Positions 48,480 through 59,295 of a DNA stretch of 64,000 bases are shown piece after piece; position 1 is the first letter of the stretch, and each line of letters begins with the position of its first letter. The position numbers and the translations under genes were made by a program. Where the stretch lies: NCBI GenBank assembly GCA_020081605.1, contig JAHREC010000049.1, positions 2,046,001-2,110,000 on the forward strand, read 5' to 3'. Under the pieces are notes generated by a model that did no database searches, was not told where the DNA came from, and saw only the letters and a list, made by a program, of their open reading frames with translations. Source of the stretch: Albifimbria verrucaria (Eukaryota > Ascomycota > Sordariomycetes > Hypocreales > Stachybotryaceae).

Positions 48480-49981
48480 TCGGGATATTCAACGTCGAGA
48501 TCGGGGTGAATAGGGGCGGAAACGTCGTCTCGCGAGGTCGAATATCGAGGGAAATGGGCGCGCGGCCAGGTATAGCAGGGAGAAAAATAGGTATGTGTAA
48601 GGACTACTCGTCTATGGTGACGAAACGTCTGGTTCGCTGGCTTTCACGTGCAACTCAACATGCACTAAGCAGCAGGGAAAGGCCTGATCTTGATGAACGA
48701 GGGAATGGAGCAAGCAATTATGGCATACCTAGATCAGATGCCGACGGCTAAGCCAACAGGTGTCATGTACAGCGAGGACTTAGGGCATCATGTGGCTCAG
48801 ACCAGCCCAGCAGCTGACACAAGGACTTGTAAAGGACGGAACCTGAAGCTGGTCTTGTGGCGGTTGCGTCACGACCTGATGCGAGCGGGGCCAAATCGAG
48901 TATAGCCAGGGTCTAGACCAGCGCAATGGGCCATGGCCAATAGGAGGCTTTCTCCGGCTGACAAAGACGCCAACTGAACCAACCACCGGCTCTAGTCTAG
49001 GTATCGTATCAATGTACAAGGTACTCTATCCTGTGTGCTCGTTGTAACCTCCCAACACTTTCAACAAGAGAGACATTTCTGCGCCATGCGAGGTGACATA
49101 TGATATCCGTCGGAGAATCATGTCACCTCTATTCTGTAGCACTAAACCCATTACCGAGGTGAACCCCAAACCCCATCATTCCAGCGCCAGAGGTTCCTCA
49201 TGCTTTACACTTTAACCCCCGCATGCTGGAGCCAACTACAAGAGTGGAATTGTACATGTTGCTTAGCTAGAACGAAGTCTAAAGAGACTTGAAATGTAGG
49301 TGAACCTAGGCGGTCAGCGCCTTTTGGCTACACGTATTAGAAGTTGAGTCTGGACAAGGCTTGCGCAAGCCTCATCTGCGCAAATGCAACCACCAGATAG
49401 AGGAGGGCTCTCCCTCCTCTCATAGATAACTACGTATCGCCGGACACGGTCTGGCCAAGCCTTATCTCCTCACGCCAAAACCCTCAAATTACTACTGTTT
49501 CTTCCCGAGTATACCCACTATGGGACTTTCCGTACAGCCATCATGATGATAACAAATGTGTATCCGCTATTGCCTGCCGGCGTGCAGGTAACTGTCATTG
49601 CTTTAGGGTAAGCCTAAGTAGATGCCTGTCAAAGAGCTTAGCTCAAGGATGGATTCCTGTCAACAAATACCTAGTTTATAATTTTGCATGCCAAGTATGT
49701 AGCTACAAGCGCTCCAGATAAGTCGACAATAGCTACCCATTGTAGCTGAGTTGACAATTGCACGAAAGTCATGATCACGACATCATAGTTATTCGAGTGA
49801 TGGAGCTCTGTGCCAAAGTTTCATCCCTGCTATTGCTTGGGCTCGATTAATGGGTCTCGATGATTTTTAGCGTGGGGCCCCAGGCTCCTGGCTCTGATGC
49901 CCACCTAGCCCAACCCTCCGTCTTCTTCTATGAGGTCACTGAAGCCACGGAGTGAAGTCTGTCAGGTTTCCATCAAACAAC
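48480..49981. other. Intergenic region, 1.5 kb
   Basis: Divergent promoter space between the symporter (minus) and the membrane protein gene (plus). Frames at 48506-48905 and 48780-49019 lack domains. Nothing else is seen. Confidence 0.4.
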
Positions 49982-51717
49982 ATGGCGCCCGTTCAGATTG
50001 AGCCTGCAACTAGGTGAGAACAAGGCGGGTCCGTAACATGGCAGTGAGACATGATTTCTAATTTTTGTTGATATAGTTACCGGCCTTTGGTCGTGGCCGC
50101 GAGCCATCTTGGAGTGTCGGTGTGGCTAACAGTGGCCGTTGGTCGTAGCCTTTACCGCTCCAACCGTGAGCTTAGGCCGGCCCAAGACACGAGACAACGC
50201 TCTGCTCGCCGCTCACGGAATCTACCTATATTTATCGGGTTGGCTGTGCTCAGTCTTGCTTCTGCAGCATATGGTGCCTTGCAGTATGCTACCTTGTCCT
50301 ACAAAGTATGGGCCAGCGAACGTGACCTCGATGGGCCGACACGGTAAGAAGCCCCGAGAATGTTCAACACCAAGCCCGACAAGACTAAACTCATAATTTA
50401 GATGGCAAAGAGAGGCGGGAGTCACGTCACCAAACCACAGCCCCACCGAGTTCTACCTTGCGCAATGGTTGAACGACACTGCGTTTTACTTGGACGCAGC
50501 TGAAATCCTGGCAGAAAAGGCCCGGCGGTTCTGGTGGGCCCAGCAGGTTGATTTGGGCCTCGTCTCATGGACTATGCTGCTCAGTATTGAGGGAAGGCGG
50601 CGAAATATCCCGCTGCTGTGGTGCTACCAGTTGTTGGCACAGCTGGTGTCTTTGCCTTTTGCGCAAAACCTCTTCTTCCTAGCCCTTCTTCTGACCCCTG
50701 CACCGTTGCCGCGGAATGAACTCGAATTGTCAAAGTAAGCAATCATGAGGTCTACTATGGCAGCAATACTGACCGGAAGTTGTAGCTTCTCTCGTTTATG
50801 GAACCGGGTATTTCCACCTAAGCCTTCACAGTGGACGCCACACCCAGTGGCCTATCTCTCTGTGCTCGTTCTTAACCTATGCGCTATTGGAGCGATACCA
50901 CTGTTTGTCAATACGACAATATTCCCATCCGTCGTTGCCATTACACGCGTTCTGTCGTTTGTCCCGATAGCGCTGCCTTATCTCCTACCAAGTAGCTGGG
51001 GTTCCACCCAGAACAAACCACATGAGAAATATGGCAGCTATGTTGGGCTCTTCCGTACGATACTACTCTTCAGTACAGCTCTTCATGGCAAGGCCACGAT
51101 AGTTGGACTAGCATATAATGCCCCGGAATCTCACGTCCACCGCCATAGCATCCATTTGCCGTTTGACATTGAGAGACGCTCAGCATGGGAGCGGACTACT
51201 AACGCCTTTGGCCGGATTCTCGGGGCGACTTCTGATCATCCGGTTGTCCGCAAGGTGGGCTGGGATGCACTTCTCTCCGGTGTGTCCTTGGGACTTTGGG
51301 CCGCCGTCCGAGTAACAGACGTTCTACACGTGATGACTTACCAAGTCTCTCAACATGATCAGGAGGACAACGAATATGGACAAACTCACGACACAGGAGC
51401 GGCAACTTCAGAGAACAAGCCAAGAGGTGCCAAGGCTACTCTTCGTTCAGCCTTAGGGATCGACAACGGCTCAAGCCACCAGCTACGTAGTCGGCATCGG
51501 GCCGCCAAGACCGAAACAGACTCAGAGGACGAAGACAGTGACAGTGATGGTGACTACGTGCCCACCCCTCGGAAATGGCCGCTGCCGCTGAAGGCGACGT
51601 TTTGCCAAGCGCTGGGGACGAGGGCTGGGAGTCTGCGGCTCTTGCTTGGGGATTGACTGCTCTGGGTGGGCTGGGGCTGGAAGTGCCGCCGTATACGGGG
51701 AGTGCATTGCACGATGA
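49982..51717 (+). CDS. Fungal multi-pass membrane protein of unknown function
   Basis: About 521 residues. Exons: 49982-50013, 50077-50343, 50402-50734 and 50786-51717. Six to seven hydrophobic segments are seen, including LVVAASHLGVSVWLTVAVG, FIGLAVLSLASAAYGALQY, VDLGLVSWTMLLSI, FLALLLTPAPL, YLSVLVLNLCAIGAIPLF and DALLSGVSLGLWAAVRV. An acidic loop (TDSEDEDSDSDGDY) precedes a conserved-looking tail, GWESAALAWGLTALGGLG...ECIAR. Two runs are one base short: CCCC at 51565-51568 and GGGG at 51673-51676. With both, the coding length is 522 codons and the stop is 51715-51717 rather than the earlier in-frame one. I do not recognise the family. The tail suggests a final helix near the C terminus. Confidence 0.75.
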
Positions 51718-53428
51718 CGCTGGTTGCAGTGCTGGACCCTTCTTTTAAGTGGAGGCTTTGTGGAGTTACAATGGGTCATGGAGAGATTGGTGGTTAAGGA
51801 TGACGGTGTGATGAAGGTCCCCGAGAATGCACACGAGGGTTGTAGAAATTGGAGGAAAAGCAAGTCATGCAATGTAGATCCAGGGACTCGGACCGAAATC
51901 TCACAAGTTCAGGCGTAATCGAAGGAGACGATGCGGTGCGTGGGGGCGGAGGGAGAGAATGACTATGGAACCTCGGTCGCAACCAACAAAGCAAGGTTTG
52001 CACGGCGATGCCACGCAAGTACGCAGAGACAGTCTAGCTTGGCAATAATAAAAATGATTTGGAAAAACTGCAGTGATAGACAAACAGACGACATACACAT
52101 GCGCATGTAGGAAAAGATATTCTAAGACAAAGCCATGAGGCGTCATCCTTGCGTACCGAGATTGTCTAAAGATAATGCATTCTTCGCAAGCCAAGCATGG
52201 GGCGGTAGACTACGGGGCTCTGGGCTGTTGATCGAAACAGCAAACCACAAAAACAAATCGATACTGTATCTCAAAGCACACACACTCCAGAAAGTACCTC
52301 GCCGCAGGCAGCAGGATAGCAAGGCAGTGGCGTAGGTCGGGAGGAGGCTGATGATACGCCGAGTGCATCGTGTAAGAAGGTGGACGGGGACTGTTGGGAA
52401 ACAGTCGGTGCCGAGCCATCGGAACTGGTCGGCACGGTGCCAACTCGGGCTTACTTGGCAGACGAGTGACGTCGAGCCAAACCAAACAAATCAAATCAAA
52501 TCAGAATTTGTGGGCTCTAGAACAAACCCCAGGCAACCGAGACTGGGGATATGGAGACTCGCGGACTCCGTGGGGATGGACCCAGCCCAGCCCAGACACA
52601 CACGCAGACACACGAGCACGCAGACACACCACACGCTCAAGAGAAGAGACGAGCCGTCTCGGTGGGTGGGCGTTGGGTGGCCATCTTCAACAAAGCCTGG
52701 GGATCGACATTCGGGAAGCAGAGATTTCTTCCATTTGACTTCCAGTAACGTTGCGCCAAGCTGGGCCGAGGACAAATCATTCATGCACTCAGCACACCCA
52801 CCCACGAAATTTCCCGATGGTCTCGGCCCGTTGGGCCACTCATGACAGAGATTGGCAGCGTCTTTAGGCAAGCGGGAGACGCCGATGGTGACGGACCGAC
52901 AAAGCACAGCGCAGGCACAGACACAGAGACTGGTCGGTTGGTTCGGTTGGGAGGGGGCGGCATCTTGGTGCTGTGTGGATGAGGGACGAGGGCCTGGGTC
53001 TAGGTCCCTTCAGCGAGGAGGCTAGGCTCACTAACGACTAAACCCCTTTCCTCTGCTTGGCCATGAGCAGGGCTTCTCCGCGACGAGTCCTGGCAGCCCG
53101 CTTTTTCTCCAGCTGACTTCATTGCGGGACCCCGCGCTCTTTGCTGCAAACAGGTATCAACCTCGCTTTCGACATGGGCCGAGCTGTTGCCACTAACTGC
53201 AATGGCTCGCAACCCATTTCGTTTTGTGGATTCGCCGAGTGGTCCTGGTATTGTGAACCCCCTGGCCTCATGCTGTTTAAATGTCCTCTGATTCCCCCTT
53301 GAGAACCTGGTTGATGTTCCTGTTCCTGTGTTGATCCCGTAAATCATCTCGACGACCAGTGCTTCTTCTTTTCTTCTCAGTCCTTTGTGATCACAGAGAA
53401 AACAAGTCACTTAATCAATCAATCCAAC
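51718..53428. other. Intergenic region, 1.7 kb
   Basis: No gene is supported. It has CA/AC-rich low complexity at about 52595-52640. The frames at 52351-52907 on both strands are mutual shadows. The last part is the leader of the Ser-rich protein. Confidence 0.4.
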
Positions 53429-53890
53429 ATGTCTATCCGAGATCGAGTTCGCCGCGCTCTGCGCAACAAGTCCGACTCTGCGTCAGACGTCTCGGACAGC
53501 GCCTCTCAGTCCGACTCCAGCCCTGCCACGCCAGTCTCCTCCAACACGAGCCAGAGCTCTCTCGGTGCCCAGTCGCTCACCTCGAAGCTCTCGAGGACCT
53601 TCACCTGGGGCAGCCGCGACAAGGAGAGCAGCTCCTCCAAGGACAAGAGCAGACGCAAGCGACCGCTGCACCCCAGCGAGAGACCGCTCACAGCCCAGAA
53701 CCTGAGACACCAGCAGATGCTCAACCAGTTCACTATGACCTTTGGCACGTCCAACCTCAGTCAGCTTGACCTCGACGGCGTCAGCCCATGCTGCACCCGT
53801 GCTCCCAGCATTGACGGCCTGGCGATCACCCCAGGATATTCCCAAGTTGGAAGGGCCAGCTTCAGTGAGGACGAGATAGCGCCGGCCTAA
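53429..53890 (+). CDS. Small Ser-rich basic protein, unknown function
   Basis: 153 residues, single exon. It starts MSIRDRVRRALRNKS, a short basic amphipathic segment, then a Ser-rich acidic stretch, LTSKLSRTFTWGSRDKESSS, a Lys/Arg patch (KSRRKRP), HPSERPLTAQNLRHQQMLNQFTMTFG, and an acidic end. The HPSERPLT...NLRHQ...L.F.MTFG block looks like a conserved core that could bind a partner. No membrane segment or enzyme motif is present. The ATG at 53429 is preferred to the upstream non-ATG frame because it has a typical context (CAACATGTC). I do not recognise a named family. The Ser/Lys pattern would suit phospho-regulation (inference). Confidence 0.7.
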   Translation: MSIRDRVRRALRNKSDSASDVSDSASQSDSSPATPVSSNTSQSSLGAQSLTSKLSRTFTWGSRDKESSSSKDKSRRKRPLHPSERPLTAQNLRHQQMLNQFTMTFGTSNLSQLDLDGVSPCCTRAPSIDGLAITPGYSQVGRASFSEDEIAPA

Positions 53891-55486
53891 ACCTGCAACT
53901 GCCACCTCTGGTACCTGACAGATCCTACCGATCTTGGTGCGCGGCTAAGTAGCCTGCGCTAGCCTGCCAGGTACCGGAGGCGAGATGCCTTCATCCTACC
54001 GTGGCGCATTCGCCCAGCTCAACACACTACTGCAGCCATGCACACGCACACACACACACAAAAACACAACCCTCCCGCAGCAGAGCCGCTGCTGTGCATT
54101 TCCGGAATGCACCCCAACAAAGCCTGCCGCATCCTTCACACGATGAAGACGATGTGGCCCGCTTCCCGACCCCAAATGGTGGCGTCGGTGGCGCAATTCT
54201 GCATCACGATGCACGCCTGCGTTTGACAGTGCCGTTGGACGACCGTTGTCGAGTGTCGCAGAAAATGCCACTCGGCCACGGGACGGTTTTTTCAACTGAA
54301 TCGCTCTCGCTCCCAACGGTGCGAGCATTCTGGTTCGGGACGTGCATTAGGTCACACAATCGAAATGCCTGCCACCCACCACTGCCACTACCACCACCCG
54401 ACTCCATCCTAGCGTCCGGAACGCCCGGTCGTAAGATCAGCGCACCTCCTACTTTTCCTGTCGCGGGGCTGCCGCTCTCGACTGGATGGAATGCCTTGGG
54501 GGATTTTTTTGCCGACGGGTTAAAACCCGACTCTGGCCGATCGTATTGCTGATGCTGATGCCAAGCAGTAAGCAAGGATTTGGGACTGCTCACGCGCTCC
54601 CGTGATGTCATATCACAGTATTACTATCTTCATAGCAATTCAAGCAGGATAGTTTGCCAATAGATAATCAATTTTCTATGTGCTCAATAATTCTCAATTC
54701 TTCAACTTTGACATGTGAATCTGTGATCGTAACAAGTGACGTAGCAGGACGCCTTCATTTCCCAATGATCAATCACATGCTCATGTGCCTATAGCAATAA
54801 GGCAAGGCAAATTGAATGCGACCTCTGACCCCTGTTTAACTGTTTTAGTTGGTAACTAAAAATGAACAGCAGGGTTATCAGTGGTGGTATGCTTTGACAT
54901 CCAAAATCCAACGGTTGCCCTATGTTCTGCTAATACACGCAGAGAGCTGGATGTGATCTGTATCACTTTCACTCGCAAAACCATCCCTTCCACCAGTGAT
55001 GCTTCATTTCAAAAGCCGTGCTCTTATTATCGCTTTGTTTCAATTATTGGGATATTGTAACAGCGAACGTAGTAAAACATTTTCATTATGCTCACTTTAC
55101 CACTGGTAGGTATTGATATCTAGGTAGGTAGGTACAAGTAGTCAAGTATCACCTGACTCTACTCTTTTATCATGATTCAAGGCATCTTCACTTGCGAGGC
55201 AGGTGCATTTGGGAGGTACCTCTTGGAAGTCACTATTTCCTCACGAGGTGGGCATTTAGCACGCGTTCTTCCTCAACACTGGAGGTCGCGACCTTTCATC
55301 TCGCACACTATTTGGTGATGGCAAGACATAGGCTTCAGGGAACACCGCGACGAGGCAGGGTCTTCGCAAACACCGGTTTCTTATCTAATTTATTACCTAC
55401 GACTTCATCCGCAGGAGTTCCCGCAACTGCTTCACTCGCTCGACACCGGCCTGCATGTTCTTAATTCACCTACGAATGTTGCAAAC
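53891..55486. other. Intergenic region, 1.6 kb
   Basis: No gene is supported. It has a (CA)n run at 54041-54060 and a TAGGTAGGTAGGTAC block at 55121-55135. The frames at 54001-54611 on both strands are shadows of GC-rich non-coding DNA, and 55192-55464 has no domain. Confidence 0.4.
54041..54060 (+). repeat. (CA)n microsatellite
   Basis: About ten CA units with one G interruption, in non-coding DNA downstream of the Ser-rich protein gene. Confidence 0.8.
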
Positions 55487-56474
55487 ATGCCGAGTCAATC
55501 TTGGTACACCCTATCGGCCAAGGCCGTTCCCACAAGATTTGGCTTATCGAAGAACATGGTAATGCTACTGAAAGCATTTGATTCGTACAACACGGGTTCT
55601 ATCGATGCCTATGAGCTGGGTAGCTTGGTGCGCATGAGCCGCAACCGTCGAACCGCCGTTACAAACACGATCACCAAATGTGCTCAGATGATCAAGACAA
55701 ACCCCGAGGAGCTCAAGACCTGTGTGGATATCATTGAGATGTGTACAAGCATTCTGGAGATTTCTGGTGAGCCTCAGCCCCCAACTCAAGTTGCCAACAC
55801 GGCTAACTTGGTTGTTTGCAAGATCGACCACCACCTAACTGCGGATTCCCATTGATGAAGCTACCAACCGAAATACGAGACCGTGTATTCGAGCTTGCGA
55901 TCGAATCTTTGTTCAGAACCGAGCGTATCGTGCTTGCTAAAAGACCACAACGTGTGCCTGTCCGAAACTCTGGCCCGACACGACACAGTCACCTGCAGTC
56001 AAGGCTCTCTTCGCAATCTTAGGACCACAAACAAGCGAGGAGTTCTTCCGTGTGTTGTTCCGCAAGAAGGTTGTTCGATTCAGATGTCCGTGTGAGTTTG
56101 ATGCTTGCCTCTCGGAAAATCGGCTTATTAGGAGCTCGCTTCGTCGAGTCATTGTGCAATGGTCCGGGCCCAGATCAGACAAAGCTTTTCGGCAATTGAT
56201 TGGCTGTTCTAAGCTGGAGTTCATGGGGTTGGTCCTTACGAAAGGAACTCTATGGCACTTAAACGAACGGGAAACTCTCATTAGGAGATCATTCCCAACA
56301 CTCTTGCCAAGGATCACGGATGTACTTGGACTTAACGAGTTGCTGAAGCTGCGTGGGCTGCGGCAAGTTTCGGTAACGAACTATGGTGGCAGAGGCATGA
56401 ACATCTACGAAACCGATCGAGCAGGCCTGGAGAAGCTTCTCTCCGATGCAATGAAGCAGCCACAGGAGGTATGA
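55487..56474 (+). CDS. F-box-like fungal protein with EF-hand-like N terminus, unknown function
   Basis: About 329 residues, apparently without introns. The N-terminal part has FDSYNTGSIDAYEL near residue 32, which follows the EF-hand loop spacing (D at 1, G at 6, I at 8, E at 12) but lacks acidic residues at positions 3 and 5, so calcium binding is doubtful. A helical segment follows (MSRNRRTAVTNTITKCAQMI). The middle has MKLPTEIRDRVFELAIE, the pattern of fungal F-box-like starts, then VKALFAILGPQTSEEFFRVLF and a C-terminal ISENRLIRSS-like region ending in LLKLRGLRQVSVTNYGGRG. Two bases are missing, near 55835 (before NCGFPLMKLP) and near 55948 (before TCACPKLWP); with them the length is 330 codons. 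If it is an F-box protein, it would recruit targets to an SCF ubiquitin ligase (inference). Confidence 0.65.
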
Positions 56475-57337
56475 TGGCTTACCACAGCTGCGCATTGCAA
56501 GTCTTACCAATACACAGGATTGATATGATTATTTCGTTGCGGATCCCAACCATCGTCCTGGGACGCACATCAAAGACGAAAATTGCTCAACATACAACGC
56601 AACCCAATTGTAAGGAATGGCGAAGCTTGCAAACGTGGTCTGGGCATTCTTGGGTTGGGCGCTGGGGATTTGGCATGACGAAAGGGATACGAGTACAACG
56701 ACAGAATCAGAATGTAACAACTGATAAATTACGAAAGCCCCATTTGTGAATTCACTGAAGGTTCCGTACTCAAAAAGCGTTGTCGGCGTTTCTCTTGTCT
56801 TATGCAGGCACAAAGTGCGAGCATCCGGCTCAAGATCATCCGCTGGGATCGGCTGACCGAGCAATGGCAAAAGACTGACTGCTAGCTAGACTACGAAGGT
56901 TGACTGTGACAGACTTACCGTGGCGCTTGGGGAGAGCACAGCAACGAGTACCACAGCCGGAGTAGCTCGAAGCACTGTAATCATACCAGAACATTCAAGT
57001 CCCATTTGCTTGAAGCTTCATCGCACAAGTCGATCACTTAACAAGCTGTAAACAACTCTCGCAATTGAGTTAAACATAGATAGGACAGACAAACAGCGAC
57101 CAAGGGGTCAAGTCTGCAGAAATCTCAGGACCCACAATTGAGATTGGCTGAGCCGGTCACGCCGAAGGGCACGTGACTTGGAATTTCGTGCTGGTCGTGC
57201 TTGCCCTACTGTGCCCCCACAGGGCAAAAATTCCACCACGTTTTAGCGAAGGCCTTCATATCTCCGCCCTTTTACTCTTCTACCGAAATCATCGAATTCG
57301 AGGAGCATATCGGCAACCCCCGTCAAAGTTGCCCATC
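56475..57337. other. Intergenic region with RPS18 promoter
   Basis: 863 bp. No gene is seen; frames at 56471-56749 and 56529-56870 oppose each other and lack domains. The last 200 bp are the ribosomal protein promoter and leader. Confidence 0.4.
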
Positions 57338-58006
57338 ATGTCGCTCGTCTCAGGAGAGAAGACGAACTTCCAGTTCGTAAGTCAGCCCTTCAACGCGCGC
57401 GCACGACGCTCGTCGCCATCCGCATCGCTGTCGCCACGGCGCTCCCGCGCATCTGGTTGTCGATTTGAACGAATCCGAGAATTTTTGGCTGACAACTTGT
57501 GGGAATAGATCTTGCGTCTTCTGAACACCAACGTCGATGGCAAGCAAAAGGTCATGTACGCCCTGACCAAGATCAAGGGTGTCGGTCGTCGTTACTCCAA
57601 CTTGGTCTGCAAGAAGGCCGATGTTGACCTGAACAAGCGGTATGCATACAATGCCCAGAAAACACTGGAGAGACGAGAACGGGTTTGCTAAATGATTTCC
57701 TGCAGCGCTGGTGAGCTCACCTCCGAAGAGCTGGAGCGAATTGTCACCATCATCCAGAACCCTACCCAGTACAAGATCCCCACCTGGTTCCTCAACCGAC
57801 AGCGCGACATTATCGACGGCAAGGACTCTCAGATCCTGGCCAACGGTGTCGACTCCAAGCTCCGTGAGGATTTGGAGCGTCTCAAGAAGATCCGTGCTCA
57901 CCGTGGTCTCCGTCACTACTGGGGCCTCCGTGTGCGTGGTCAGCACACCAAGACCACCGGCCGCCGTGGCAGGACCGTTGGTGTTTCCAAGAAGAAGGGT
58001 GGTTAA
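57338..58006 (+). CDS. RPS18: 40S ribosomal protein S18 (uS13)
   Basis: Small-subunit ribosomal protein at the head of the 40S subunit, where it contacts P-site tRNA and forms bridges to the 60S subunit. 156 residues, the usual length. Exons: 57338-57376, 57509-57639 and 57706-58006; the sum is 471 bases and the frame is intact. Sequence features: [13 protein letters not shown], split by an early intron as is common in fungal ribosomal protein genes; [40 protein letters not shown] and the conserved C terminus [20 protein letters not shown] followed by [17 protein letters not shown]. No homopolymer error is present. It is convergent with SDO1. Confidence 0.98.
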
Positions 58007-58359
58007 ATTATATGATGTGGGCAATATAGGGTGGACAGGCGTGACGGCTGGTTTCTCCATCTTTCTGAGCATTTTGATAGGATTGCTTCCGGGATACGTG
58101 TCTAGGGCTGTACTCTAGATCAGAGTCATGAAAATCAAAAGCATTGAAACGAACAAGTAAACGATGGACTTTTGCATAATACAACCTGTGAACCACATCA
58201 AATCCAAGCCTGGCCTAGCGGATAATCGCATCTGGCTGAAAATAAGAAGACAAAAATAAAGCATGTGTGTCTGTAAACAGAAGCTGAAGCAGATAGACAG
58301 CCCCGTGTCCCATGACTTGATGGAACGCATTTTGAAAACAGTAAATGGGTATCTTGCAT
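58007..58359. other. Convergent 3' intergenic region
   Basis: 353 bp between the stop codons of RPS18 and SDO1, holding both 3' UTRs. Nothing else is seen. Confidence 0.5.
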
Positions 58360-59295
58360 TTAGTCCTCGTGTGTTACGGCCATGTCCAGCACTTCCACTC
58401 TGCCCTGACCCTTAGTCTCGTTTCCTATAAAATCAGACAGCGACTTGAAAGCACCTGGCTCCACGAACCCGACCACTTCCCATTCTGATCCTACAACGTC
58501 CTGGCTCTCGACCTGCTCGACGTAGCCGAGAATGATATCCTTGACTGTTCCCGGGGCCTTCTGCTCGCCCTCTTCATCCTTAGACGCTCCCTTGGCAGCC
58601 GCAGGTTTGACGGCCTGCTTCAGCACGTTGGTGGAGCACGAAATGCGGAGCCTCATTCTCGCCCTGGAGACGGGGATGGGCTGGTGGGCGATCAGGGCCT
58701 TCATGGCCTCGAGAGCCTGACTCTTGGCGCTCTTCGTGGTGACGACGCCGGTCCAGTTGTGCTCCTTCTGTCGGGGCTTCGCCTCGCCGTCATCGCCGGT
58801 GGCCGGGGTTCCCGTGGCGCTGGCTGAGGCGCTCTTGTCGGCGTTGTTGGTATGGGCCTGGGAGCTCAGCATGTCGAGGGCCTTCTCGATCATGCCGGAA
58901 GTGTAGACTCTTTTGGTGCGGGGGTCGACGAGTTTACTGGCGACTATACTTATGACCTCGTTATGCACGCGTTCTAGTTGAGCCGCCCTTTCTTTTTCTC
59001 CAACTTGTAGTTCGCCCTTTTTCAGGATCTCGAGGATGATGTCGTTGACATCCTTGCCCTTGCCAAAGGCCTTGTCGAGGTCTTCCTTGGGAGCCGTCTG
59101 ACCCTTGGAGACGTTGAGGAAGACGTTGGGGATCTGGAGGACGTTGTCGAGGTCCGTCTCGATGCCGGAGCGCCACTCGAGGACCTTGTTCTTGTAGCAG
59201 GCAATCTCGAAGCGCTTCTTGCCCTTTTTCAAGCGGACGAGGGAGACGTTAGTGAGTTTGATCTGGTTGGAGGGCTGGTTGATCTGGCGCGACAT
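58360..59295 (-). CDS. SDO1: Ribosome maturation protein SDO1 (SBDS)
   Basis: Acts with the GTPase Efl1 to release the anti-association factor Tif6 (eIF6) from late pre-60S subunits. 311 residues, single exon, frame intact. The N-terminal SBDS domain has IKLTNVSLVRLKKGKKRFEI, CYKNKVLEWRSG, LQIPNVFLNVSKGQ, AFGKGKDVNDIILEILKKGE; the central helical domain has VISIVASKLVDPRTKRVY. An unusual Ala/Ser/Thr/Gly-rich insert (about residues 150-180) lies between the central domain and the C-terminal ferredoxin-like domain (QALEAMKALIAHQPIPVSRARM). The yeast and human proteins are about 250 residues, so this one is about 60 longer, from this insert and a second Lys/Glu-rich one (residues 225-245). The G5 run at 58920-58924 is read correctly. 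Confidence 0.97.
   Translation of the reverse strand: MSRQINQPSNQIKLTNVSLVRLKKGKKRFEIACYKNKVLEWRSGIETDLDNVLQIPNVFLNVSKGQTAPKEDLDKAFGKGKDVNDIILEILKKGELQVGEKERAAQLERVHNEVISIVASKLVDPRTKRVYTSGMIEKALDMLSSQAHTNNADKSASASATGTPATGDDGEAKPRQKEHNWTGVVTTKSAKSQALEAMKALIAHQPIPVSRARMRLRISCSTNVLKQAVKPAAAKGASKDEEGEQKAPGTVKDIILGYVEQVESQDVVGSEWEVVGFVEPGAFKSLSDFIGNETKGQGRVEVLDMAVTHED

Noticed and set aside
57350..58072. 240-codon minus-strand open frame opposite RPS18
   Set aside because: Antisense shadow of the conserved, spliced S18 exons. It runs through both introns without regard to them.
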